From a bacterium (GTDB lineage Bacteria > Chloroflexota > Dormibacteria > UBA8260 > Bog-877): 64,000 nt of DNA. Below, one piece after another: positions 1 through 7,042 of this stretch. Numbering within the stretch: position 1 is the stretch's first letter; the number at the start of each line of letters is the position of its first letter. Location: contig JAKABA010000003.1 in the NCBI GenBank assembly GCA_021802115.1, forward strand, positions 20,776-84,775. Direction: 5' to 3'. The position numbers and the translations under genes are program-made. A model generated the notes under the pieces. The model ran no database searches, had not been told where the DNA came from, and was given only the letters and a program-made list of their open reading frames with translations.

Positions 1-1579
1 TGATCGCGACGCTGGTGCCCCCAGACGTCGACCCGCTGGTCGGCGATAGGCCGGTCACCGTCGGTCCCGTCGCCGGCGCCACGTAGGTGAACTGATCCGC
101 GCTCGAGGTGGCGCTGGTCCCCGCCGGGGTGGAGACAGTCACATCCACCGTCCCCGCCGACTCCGCCGGCGACGTCGCCGTGATCGAGGTCGCCGAGTTC
201 ACGGTGTAGGTGGCGGATGACGCTCCGACGGTTACCGCTGAAGGATAGGTGAGGGGCGCATAGTCTCCGTTGCCGCAGCTCTGAAACGACACCTGGTATG
301 TGCCGGAGCTGAGCCCGGGGACAGAGTAGGTTCCCGTCGTACTATTGGTCTGGGCGAAGCCGAACCCGACGCCTGAAGTGCTCAGTGCCTGGACACAGAT
401 GCTGCCTAGGGGATTCCCGAGCGTGTCGCTGACAGTGCCAGAGATGGTCAAGCCCGGCACCATCACCACATTCAGCACAGTGCCATTCGGCGCCGTGACG
501 GCTACCGACGAATCCACAATTGGGACATAATTGCCCGATTGGCAGGCTTCGAACACAACTGAGTAGCTGCCGGTCGCAAGACCATCAAGAGAGTATCCTC
601 CACCACTTCCAGTCGTTGTGAAGGCACTCCCAGCCGAACCAGAAGCAGAAACGCAGATCCCCGCGAGCCCCACGTTTGCCCCGTTGCTGACGGTGCCACT
701 CACGGCCCCACCGGTCCCCATCGTCGCGTCGAGGGACGTGGTGAAGGTTTCCGTCACACTCACCGAACTATCGGTCACGAACGCGTAGTTGCCAAGGTCC
801 TGGCAGTCCTCGAAGGTCACTGTGTAGCTGCCACTCGCCAGCCCGTCGACTGCGTAGCTGCCACCAGTCCCTGTGTCGGTGGACTCGGACGCGCCGGTGG
901 CGGGATCGAAAGCGCTGACGCAGATCCCGGAGATGCCCACACCGGAAGAGTCCGTCACGGTCCCAGAGATGATGCCCCCAGAGTTCGGCGTCATGGTGGC
1001 GTTCACGCCAGAGGTCGTCTGGCCAGCTGAAACGGACACAGCCGGAACGGTCTGGGCAAGGTAATTCTGCGGGCTTTGGCAGCCGTCGAACGTCACCGAA
1101 TAGGTGCCGGACGCCAGACCATTGATGCTGTAGGCTCCTCCGGTCGCCGATATGCCTTCACTGATACCAAGGCTTGGCGCGCTCGAGTCCGCAGCGGTAA
1201 CGCAAATCCCCTGGAGGCCCGCTCCCGTAGAGTCGGTGACAGAGCCCTCAATTGTGCCCCCAGCTTGAAGAGTGGCATTGATATTGGAGGCGCCCAGCGC
1301 CGGGCCAAAGTCGACCGATGTGGCGCCAGTGAAATTGGTCCCGCTGATGGTGACAGAGGTGCTGCCGCCGGGTGGTCCACTATTTGGACTAATTCCGGTG
1401 ACGGTCGGAACGGTGGCCGCATCCACCGTCGGGCTGAGGGCGAACAACCCTATTCCAGTCCCCCCCAGGGCCAGCGCCCCAGCTAAGGCCAGGCCGGCAA
1501 GTTGGCGCCGTACGGCCCCGGCCGCAATTGAGAGCCTTCCGAGTCGCTCGCTAGTGCTCCGCAGGTCTTCTGGCACCAT
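1..1579 (-). CDS. Secreted IPT/TIG and regulatory-like repeat protein (C-terminus outside window)
   Basis: The frame stays open from the ATG to the window edge, giving 526 residues. The start follows GGAGGGG by five bases. Residues 27-49 form one hydrophobic signal or anchor segment. Residues 57-95 are the first half of an IPT/TIG immunoglobulin-like domain. Four repeats of about 85 residues follow (about 108-450), resembling carboxypeptidase regulatory-like or CNA-B folds. Each carries a conserved pair of Cys, the first in G(I)CV and the second in FxxCQ or FxSCG, probably an internal disulfide. The second half of an IPT domain then appears at about 450-500 (motif NSATSITATSPA), and another IPT begins at 506. 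The protein is probably an exported surface or matrix protein; its ligand is unknown. The split IPT domain is odd and could be nesting, recombination or an assembly collapse. Confidence 0.8.
   Translation of the reverse strand, partial: MVPEDLRSTSERLGRLSIAAGAVRRQLAGLALAGALALGGTGIGLFALSPTVDAATVPTVTGISPNSGPPGGSTSVTISGTNFTGATSVDFGPALGASNINATLQAGGTIEGSVTDSTGAGLQGICVTAADSSAPSLGISEGISATGGAYSINGLASGTYSVTFDGCQSPQNYLAQTVPAVSVSAGQTTSGVNATMTPNSGGIISGTVTDSSGVGISGICVSAFDPATGASESTDTGTGGSYAVDGLASGSYTVTFEDCQDLGNYAFVTDSSVSVTETFTTSLDATMGTGGAVSGTVSNGANVGLAGICVSASGSAGSAFTTTGSGGGYSLDGLATGSYSVVFEACQSGNYVPIVDSSVAVTAPNGTVLNVVMVPGLTISGTVSDTLGNPLGSICVQALSTSGVGFGFAQTNSTTGTYSVPGLSSGTYQVSFQSCGNGDYAPLTYPSAVTVGASSATYTVNSATSITATSPAESAGTVDVTVSTPAGTSATSSADQFTYVAPATGPTVTGLSPTSGSTSGGTSVAI
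230..1258 (-). repeat. Four tandem Cys-pair regulatory-like repeats within the secreted protein
   Basis: The coding sequence holds four consecutive units of about 250 bases. Unit starts are marked by G(T/A)(I/V)xGxV(T/S)D and unit ends by Y(S/T/Q)VxFxxC followed by a Tyr-containing loop. The units are clearly diverged from one another, so they are old duplications and not recent slippage. Confidence 0.7.
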
Positions 1580-2058
1580 CTTGTCCCCTCCACAGGTGGC
1601 GGCGGCTTGGCCGAATGCCGCTGCAGCGAATTGGCCGCGATTTCCGTGGGCACCCACTGCGACGCAACCTACGGCCGCACCACCCGGGCTCGTGGGCCCG
1701 ACACCGCTTGTCGTCTACAGGCAACGGCCTGAACTCAGCGCAGAACGGTAAATCCCTTGGGCTTGGAGGAGGCTTGCAACCGGCTTGGAAGCGACCAGTT
1801 GGGAGCTGTGCCGGGCCCTAAGGGGGACACTGTTCTCAAGGGGAGCTGTGCGTAGTTGGGAGTGCCGTCATGCCGAGCCTGGCTCGCCCGGCTCACCTCG
1901 TCACGTCCCATCAGCGCCCCGCCGAGACTGAACGCTCCCATTTGAAATTTCATGACCCGCACGCGACCTGGCGGCGGCCAACGCTATGGCTCCCTGAGTC
2001 CGGAGAGGATAAATCCTCACTCGCACGGACGCATGGTGGGCCAGCGCACCGGGCGCTG
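1580..2058. other. Gene-free stretch beside the truncated toxin
   Basis: I see no credible gene here; the open frames lack sensible composition or starts. The stretch holds the leader of the IPT-repeat gene and the paired GGGAGCTGTG repeats at 1801-1850. It adjoins the broken AbiEii stub, so it may be scar tissue from a deletion or insertion. Confidence 0.5.
1801..1850. repeat. Short direct repeats, possible insertion-sequence end remnant
   Basis: GGGAGCTGTG occurs at 1801-1810 and again at 1841-1850, exactly 40 bases apart. AGTTGGGAG occurs at 1797-1805 and 1854-1862. Several short repeats close together resemble the multiple terminal repeats of IS21-type elements, but no transposase remains, so this is only a suggestion. 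Confidence 0.25.
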
Positions 2059-2088
2059 CTAGTGCGCCAGATAGACCTCGGGGATCAC
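2059..2088 (-). pseudogene. Truncated N-terminus of AbiEii-type toxin
   Basis: Directly after the antitoxin stop codon, with no gap, a GTG opens a frame reading VIPEVYLAH and then TAG. AbiEii nucleotidyltransferase toxins commonly begin Met-Ile-Pro and are coupled to the AbiEi stop in just this way. Nothing resembling the nucleotidyltransferase domain follows on this strand. I infer a toxin gene cut after nine codons; nine residues alone cannot prove it. Confidence 0.35.
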
Positions 2089-2868
2089 CTACGCTTCTGG
2101 TTCGACAACCGCGTTCACCCTCAGATGCCACGTCCTGTCTGTCGTCAGGATCGGCTTTCGACTCCCAGGCTCGAGCGGGACGGTGCGGGCGCCGCGAACC
2201 AACTCGGCGAGCGGGGCAAGATCCACCTGGCCATGAAACGTCTCCGCCAGCCACCCGAGACGCTGTGCCAGCGGGACGGGCTGTTGCGCCGCGATCCGAG
2301 CCATAGCCGCGCCATCCAATGGCCCAAGCGCTCGCAAGAGCGTGGCTACGTTGCTCCAGTACCCAGCCCGCTCCGGGAACCTCGAGAGGTCAACCGCCAG
2401 GGTCTCAGGGGCTGCGACTGTGACGTAGCCGGTGTGAACCGCCCTCCGGACGGTCGGCACATGTCCGACGAGGCGGCTTGTGACAAAGCGCAGGTGGACC
2501 CGCCCGCAGTCGCGGTCCCGAAGCTGTCGGTCGACCATCACCTGGAACGCCTGGGGAGCCTGGGGAGCGGCGCCATGCATCTCGGCCGCACTCAGCAGCC
2601 CGACGTAATAGTCGCGTTGGAGGTGCCGCATCATGCCGTCAATGAACCACTCGCCAGGAACCACGCCCCAAGACCGAAAGTCCGGCGGCACGACCACGTA
2701 GAAGCCTTCGGCGGGAGAGAAGACGCGTCCGGCGCGCCTCAGACGCGAAAGCCCAAGGTGCACCGCACCTAGTCCGCGCTGCGAACTAGCGGCCGCTTCT
2801 TGGGTGGTGAACCACGGTTGGCCGTCTGCCAGCAGGGCGTCTGGAAGATCGGCGATGCGCAGTGCCAT
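2089..2868 (-). CDS. abiEi: Type IV toxin-antitoxin AbiEi family antitoxin (orphan)
   Basis: This 259-residue protein has the AbiEi layout. The N-terminal third is a winged-helix DNA-binding region ending in the wing-like segment GRVFSPAEGFYVVVPP. A conserved core follows, with WFIDGMMRHLQRDYYVGLLS and the AAEMHGAAPQ segment. A C-terminal domain (about 120-259) would normally neutralise the toxin. AbiEi proteins repress their own operon and silence the AbiEii nucleotidyltransferase without a stable complex. Here the toxin is reduced to a stub, so the antitoxin may be a relic, an anti-addiction factor or a repressor. No Shine-Dalgarno precedes the ATG; TAGGAT lies six bases upstream, consistent with a leaderless mRNA. 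Confidence 0.75.
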   Translation of the reverse strand: MALRIADLPDALLADGQPWFTTQEAAASSQRGLGAVHLGLSRLRRAGRVFSPAEGFYVVVPPDFRSWGVVPGEWFIDGMMRHLQRDYYVGLLSAAEMHGAAPQAPQAFQVMVDRQLRDRDCGRVHLRFVTSRLVGHVPTVRRAVHTGYVTVAAPETLAVDLSRFPERAGYWSNVATLLRALGPLDGAAMARIAAQQPVPLAQRLGWLAETFHGQVDLAPLAELVRGARTVPLEPGSRKPILTTDRTWHLRVNAVVEPEA

Positions 2869-2903
2869 ATGCGCATCCTATCAATAAACGACATAATACG
2901 CAT
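2869..2903 (-). promoter_or_regulatory. Candidate abiEi promoter and operator repeats
   Basis: The AT-rich block holds ATGCGCAT (2869-2876) and ATACGCAT (2896-2903), a direct repeat 27 bases apart; the first copy is also a perfect palindrome. On the minus strand TAGGAT ends six bases before the ATG. AbiEi repressors bind repeats in their own promoter, so autoregulation is plausible but not shown. Confidence 0.35.
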
Positions 2904-3414
2904 ACCGAGTGCCCACAATCTACACAGCTCAGCGTTGATGGGCCGCCGGCTCACTGAGGGGCGTGCGGGGTTGCCGCTGTAGGGGCTCGCCGCTGGCCGC
3001 TACGGGCCCAGGGTCGGCGACTCAGGGCCAGCGCCAAGGCCACCAGACGTTCCGCCGTTGCCTACCGAACGGGGGTAGGTCGGCTCGGGCCCAGGGCCGT
3101 TGGATGGCCTTCCTCAGCGACCGCCCGTGACCTCCGGAAGAAGGCGGGGCATGCTCTGGCGGCGCCGACTCCCATTGCCGTCAAACCACTCTCACCGAGC
3201 AGCGGAGAGAGCTCCTAGCGCCACCGGAGCAGGCAAATTTGAAGTGGCGGGAGGCGAGGGGAACGATCCCTCCGGGGACGCCTTGGGCGCCCCCCATCGA
3301 TTTTGAAGATCGAGGGGCCCACCTGGACCCATGCACTCCCGCTGTGATGTTACACGCGCGCCCAGCCCCGACCGAAGGCGGAGCGCGCTCGTAACCGCCA
3401 TCTTCCGCATGGCG
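2904..3414. other. Intergenic stretch without a recognisable gene
   Basis: No frame here has a plausible start and composition. The stretch lies between divergent genes and should contain the promoter of the downstream lipoprotein, but I could not pick out a convincing -35/-10 pair. Confidence 0.4.
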
Positions 3415-3432
3415 TTGCCACATCTATGGCAA
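3415..3432. promoter_or_regulatory. Perfect inverted repeat TTGCCA-N6-TGGCAA
   Basis: Two six-base arms flank six bases, ending 20 bases before the preferred start of the Asp-box lipoprotein. The position suits an operator or a small hairpin in the leader. No regulator in the window is an obvious partner. Confidence 0.35.
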
Positions 3433-3452
3433 GGCGAGTGCCAGGACCGGCG

Positions 3453-5528
3453 ATGCACACCCGAGTGGTGCTGCTGGCAGCGGCCGTCACCGTCGCGCTG
3501 GCTGGCTGCGGACCGGCCAAGGTCCCCGGGCCAGCGCCCCGCCAGGTCAAACCCGTGCTTCTCCCGACCCAGACGCAGGGGGCTATCGCCGCAATGTCGT
3601 TCCCGACCACAGTCAACGGTTGGATAGCGGTGGCCTTCAATGCTCCCGGCCAACCACGCACTACCCAGTCGATCCTGTCCACGACCACCGGCGGCTCCAC
3701 CTGGCGCCAATCCTGGTCGGGAGCCGCGATCCCATTCTTCTCCACCTCCCAGGGCAGTGACTACGGCTGGGTGCTGGCGGGGAGTTCACCGACCTGTGGC
3801 GATGCCAGGAGCAGTGCAGCCGAGTGTCCGTCCTCATCCCTGCTCGCCACGAGCGATGCGGGCGCGAGCTGGCAGCAGCTCCCCGCCCCCCCTGTTCGCC
3901 TTTCCCAGGTGGCGTTTGCCACCCCAGATGTGGGCCTGGCGGCCAGCTCGCCGAGCTGCGCGGCCAACGCCTCCCTGACTGCGGCCCCCTGCCCCGGCGA
4001 GGTCTTGCTCACAACTGACGGAGGCAGCCAGTGGCAAGTCGTGCTGCGCACCGCTGGATTGGTGGCGGCGGTCGCAGCCCGGGGAAGCGACCTCTGGGCC
4101 ATCACGGGAGTGACCGGGCTGGCCTCGAAGACGGCCGTGTCACTCTCTCCCAAACTGCTGGTCATGCGCAGCCTCGACCAAGGGGCCAGCTGGAGCCGGG
4201 TCGCCACCCTCGGTCCGCTGTTCCAGGTCGGGCCCGGCCTCCAGGGCCGGCTCCTGATCGGCCCGGACGGTGAGATGTGGTTCAGCTACCTGGAGCAGGA
4301 CAGCTGCGCGATGCATGGGTGCGCGGTGGGCGGGTTTGAGAGCCTCGATGGCGGCCTCACCTGGCGCGCAAACGGCGCCCCAGACCCCACTCCGGTGGCA
4401 ACGTGCGGCGACTTTGCCCCGCCAGGGTCGGTGGCGATCGCACCCACCGGAGCTGTGTACGGGACCTACCAAAGGAGCCTCGCCACCTGCCAGGCCCCAG
4501 CCGCCTCCCTCTCCGAAGACTCCAACGGCTCCTGGCACCCGGTGCATGAATGGAACCTGTTCTCGCCCCAGAAGCTCACCTTCGCCAGCCCAACTGTGGG
4601 CTACGCGGAGAGCGGCGCGGCCCTGCTCGCCACCCGCGACGGCGGGGTCACCTGGACCCAGGTGTGGCCCACTCCCACCCCCGCCGACGGCCTCAACGCC
4701 ATCTCCCAGTCCACGGCGTTCGGGTTTGGCACCCAGGGCTCGAACAGCGCCATCCTGGAGACCAAAGACTCCGGCCACGCCTGGAATGTCGTGAGCCAGC
4801 TCCCCACCCAGGTGCTGGCGTTGGATATGGACAGCGCGAAGGTGGGCTTCGCCGCCACGGCTGGCGTCGGCAGCCAGTCCCAGACCTTCAACCTGTATCG
4901 CACTCAAGATGGCGCCCGGCACTGGACCCTGATCGGTCCGGGATTCCCTCTCCGGGGCTGGGAAATTTTGGGCCTCTGGCTGACCCCCTCCGGGGATGGG
5001 GTGGGGGCAATCAACGGCAATGCGACCGGAGCCGGCCTGCTGAGACCGACCGGCTTCTTCGCCACCAACGACGGAGGTAAGCGGTGGCGGCCAGAGGGCG
5101 CAGTCGCCCATGGCTTCGATCTGGTCGCCAGTGCCACCTTCGCCAAGAGCGCCAACGGCAGCTGGCTCGGGCTGGCGGAGGTCAATCAGGGCCGTGGCTC
5201 GGAGCTGCTGCAATCCCTGGACCTCGGCCGCACCTGGAGCGCCCTAAGGGGCGCTCCAGGCCACCTGGTCGCGCTCCGGATCGGCGCCCGAGGTGCGCTC
5301 ACGGGCGCGACCATGGGAACTGGTGCCAGCGACCAACTTCGGCTCTATGGAGCCGCCTCGGTGGATGGCCGGTGGAAGCGCATGGCAGGGCCGTTGACGC
5401 TGGTACAGGATGGCTCGGCGGGAGCGGCCGAGGTGGTCTCACTGACGGCTTCGAACGCAGCCTGGCTGCTGGCAGCCGGGACCGTCTGGGAGACCGTGAA
5501 TGGAGGCGCCACCTGGCGGCTGGCCTGA
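3453..5528 (+). CDS. Lipoprotein with Asp-box (BNR) beta-propeller repeats
   Basis: From this ATG, preceded by AGGA six bases upstream, the protein has a textbook lipoprotein signal: MHTRVV, a hydrophobic stretch, then LAGC. An in-frame ATG 27 bases upstream has no ribosome site. The 691-residue product carries about eleven Asp-box-like motifs of the form (S/T)xDxGxxW, for example TTDGGSQW, SLDGGLTW, TRDGGVTW and TNDGGKRW, spread over its length. These turn motifs mark sialidase, VPS10 or Ycf48-type propellers. No sialidase Arg triad or catalytic Tyr is evident, so a binding or scaffold role outside the membrane is likelier than glycan hydrolysis. It stands alone, with no operon partner. Confidence 0.8.
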   Translation: MHTRVVLLAAAVTVALAGCGPAKVPGPAPRQVKPVLLPTQTQGAIAAMSFPTTVNGWIAVAFNAPGQPRTTQSILSTTTGGSTWRQSWSGAAIPFFSTSQGSDYGWVLAGSSPTCGDARSSAAECPSSSLLATSDAGASWQQLPAPPVRLSQVAFATPDVGLAASSPSCAANASLTAAPCPGEVLLTTDGGSQWQVVLRTAGLVAAVAARGSDLWAITGVTGLASKTAVSLSPKLLVMRSLDQGASWSRVATLGPLFQVGPGLQGRLLIGPDGEMWFSYLEQDSCAMHGCAVGGFESLDGGLTWRANGAPDPTPVATCGDFAPPGSVAIAPTGAVYGTYQRSLATCQAPAASLSEDSNGSWHPVHEWNLFSPQKLTFASPTVGYAESGAALLATRDGGVTWTQVWPTPTPADGLNAISQSTAFGFGTQGSNSAILETKDSGHAWNVVSQLPTQVLALDMDSAKVGFAATAGVGSQSQTFNLYRTQDGARHWTLIGPGFPLRGWEILGLWLTPSGDGVGAINGNATGAGLLRPTGFFATNDGGKRWRPEGAVAHGFDLVASATFAKSANGSWLGLAEVNQGRGSELLQSLDLGRTWSALRGAPGHLVALRIGARGALTGATMGTGASDQLRLYGAASVDGRWKRMAGPLTLVQDGSAGAAEVVSLTASNAAWLLAAGTVWETVNGGATWRLA

Positions 5529-5870
5529 AACCGCGCGTCGGTGACACTACCCTACCCGGCCCGGACAGGTGGCCCCTCGCGCGGTCGCTGCGCCCGAGCC
5601 GCTAGCGACCTTCGATCGGTCAGGACCCGCTTCGGCGGGGCCCACCCCCGAGAGAGCCGGATCTGTCGTCCCAGGGCCGGATGCGGCTCTCCGTCGCCGC
5701 TGGAGGCGACCGGCGGGGCCCGCTCGGTGCCCTGAGCGCCTGATCCGGTGGCTGCGAAGAGCGCTCCGCTTGGCGGCCGAGCTTGAAATCAAACCGGCTT
5801 ATGGCGTACCGTGCCCCTAGGCTATGCCCTTTCCCCCACTACGTCCCCGCCAGGGCGGCGCTAGCTCTCA
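5529..5870. other. Intergenic stretch between two lipoprotein genes
   Basis: No gene is recognisable. It contains the inverted repeat GAGAGCCG (5652-5659) and CGGCTCTC (5684-5691) around a 24-base spacer, which could end transcription of the upstream gene. The remainder is GC-rich and featureless to me. Confidence 0.4.
5652..5691 (+). terminator. Weak stem-loop downstream of the Asp-box lipoprotein
   Basis: Eight-base arms are perfectly complementary, but the 24-base loop and the lack of a T run make terminator function uncertain. Confidence 0.25.
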
Positions 5871-6896
5871 ATGAGACTGCGCCAACTTCGCGCCGTCGCA
5901 GTCGGCTGCCTCACGGCCGCCACCTGCCTGGCCGCCATGTCCGGCTGCGGAGCCGTGGCCCCGGGCCATCTCCCCCCACGCCGGCGCCGCGCCCCAAGGG
6001 TCAGCCAGGAACCGGCGGCAGGACTGCCAAGTGGGGTCGCTCTGGCCCAGGCCCTGAAGTTCTCCGGCCCCCTGCCTGCCACGGTCGCCTTCGGATACGC
6101 CACCCAGTGCGGGGTGTACCCGGGCCTGGGGTACAACGCCTCGGTCGACATGGCAGTCGGGAGCCGAATGGTGACACTGGATCTGCAACTGCCCAGCTAC
6201 AACGGACCGGGCACCTACACGGTATCTCCCGGCGGCACCGCGATCAACCTGGCGGTCGCCACCGTCACCGGATTTCGGACGGCCCGCTCCGGCCGGATCG
6301 TCGTCGATTCGGGCGGCCGCAGCGGAACACTCCACCTGGAGCTCCCGGACCCCGCGTCCCGGCATCCGAGCCCGCTGGAGACGGTGGCCGGCAGCTGGCG
6401 CTGCGCGGAGCCTGGAAATGGCTACGGCAGCTCCAGCGCGCCCCCCACCGCGAACCATCCAGAGTCGATGACCGTGAGCGGCGCGATGCAGGGGTTCGTC
6501 AGCTCGGCCGCAGTCCCGGCCGGGCAGCTGGCCGCACCGGCGCCCAACTGCGGGCCCTACGGCGGCAGCCCAGCGTCAAAGTTCAACGCCGCCATGGTGG
6601 TGGTGCTTGAGGGGCACCATTACGTCCTGGACGTCCAGGTGCAGCAGTTCCGGGGACCTGGTCTCTATTACCCCGCGTTCACGACCGCCACCTTGCCGAT
6701 CCAGTCCAGCTGGGCCACTGCCGCTGTCTACCGGACCGCCGCGCCGGATCCGCCGGGCCGGATCCCGAGCTCCAACTGGGCGGCGGTTGGCGGCGACTTC
6801 CAGGTGTACTCCAGCCTGGACAGCGGCATGGCCTTCATCAGGTTCATGAATCGGACCGGGTCCTCGTTCATCGTCTCAGGGGGCTGGAGCTGCTGA
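5871..6896 (+). CDS. Lipoprotein of unknown function with two beta-rich repeats
   Basis: The 341-residue product begins MRLRQLRAVAVG and reaches a lipobox-like AAMSGC at residue 26, so it is probably lipidated and surface-anchored. Two halves look homologous: residues about 60-170 and 215-341 both contain a (N/Q)xGPG(T/L)Y turn (NGPGTYTV and RGPGLYYP) and similar hydrophobic strands. I do not recognise a family. A short Arg-rich tract (PPRRRRAPR) follows the lipobox. It lies downstream of another lipoprotein on the same strand, but a 340-base gap with a stem-loop argues against a common transcript. Confidence 0.7.
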   Translation: MRLRQLRAVAVGCLTAATCLAAMSGCGAVAPGHLPPRRRRAPRVSQEPAAGLPSGVALAQALKFSGPLPATVAFGYATQCGVYPGLGYNASVDMAVGSRMVTLDLQLPSYNGPGTYTVSPGGTAINLAVATVTGFRTARSGRIVVDSGGRSGTLHLELPDPASRHPSPLETVAGSWRCAEPGNGYGSSSAPPTANHPESMTVSGAMQGFVSSAAVPAGQLAAPAPNCGPYGGSPASKFNAAMVVVLEGHHYVLDVQVQQFRGPGLYYPAFTTATLPIQSSWATAAVYRTAAPDPPGRIPSSNWAAVGGDFQVYSSLDSGMAFIRFMNRTGSSFIVSGGWSC

Positions 6897-6928
6897 CCCG
6901 GCCGGCCCCGCCAGGGCGGCCGGCCGGG
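6897..6928 (+). terminator. Strong GC hairpin directly after the lipoprotein stop
   Basis: CCCGGCCGGCC (6897-6907) pairs perfectly with GGCCGGCCGGG (6918-6928) across ten bases. It starts at the base after the stop codon. There is no T run, so it is a U-less terminator or a 3' end stabiliser. Confidence 0.5.
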
Positions 6929-7027
6929 AGCAAACGCCAGAAATCCAAGCTCACGGATTTCGCGTCCGTTCGGACCCCGGGTGTACAGCCGGAGACTCCG
7001 ATTCGCAGCGCCAGTTCATTAGCAACC

Positions 7028-7033
7028 TATAAT
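7028..7033 (+). promoter_or_regulatory. Perfect -10 box TATAAT for the histidine kinase gene
   Basis: TATAAT ends nine bases before the ATG. Transcription would begin about at the start codon, giving a leaderless or nearly leaderless mRNA. No convincing -35 element is seen. Confidence 0.55.
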
Positions 7034-7042
7034 CCGAGGCCA

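Noticed and set aside
1870..2772. 300-residue plus-strand frame
   Set aside because: It lies antisense to abiEi, is rich in Arg, His and Pro and lacks any family pattern.
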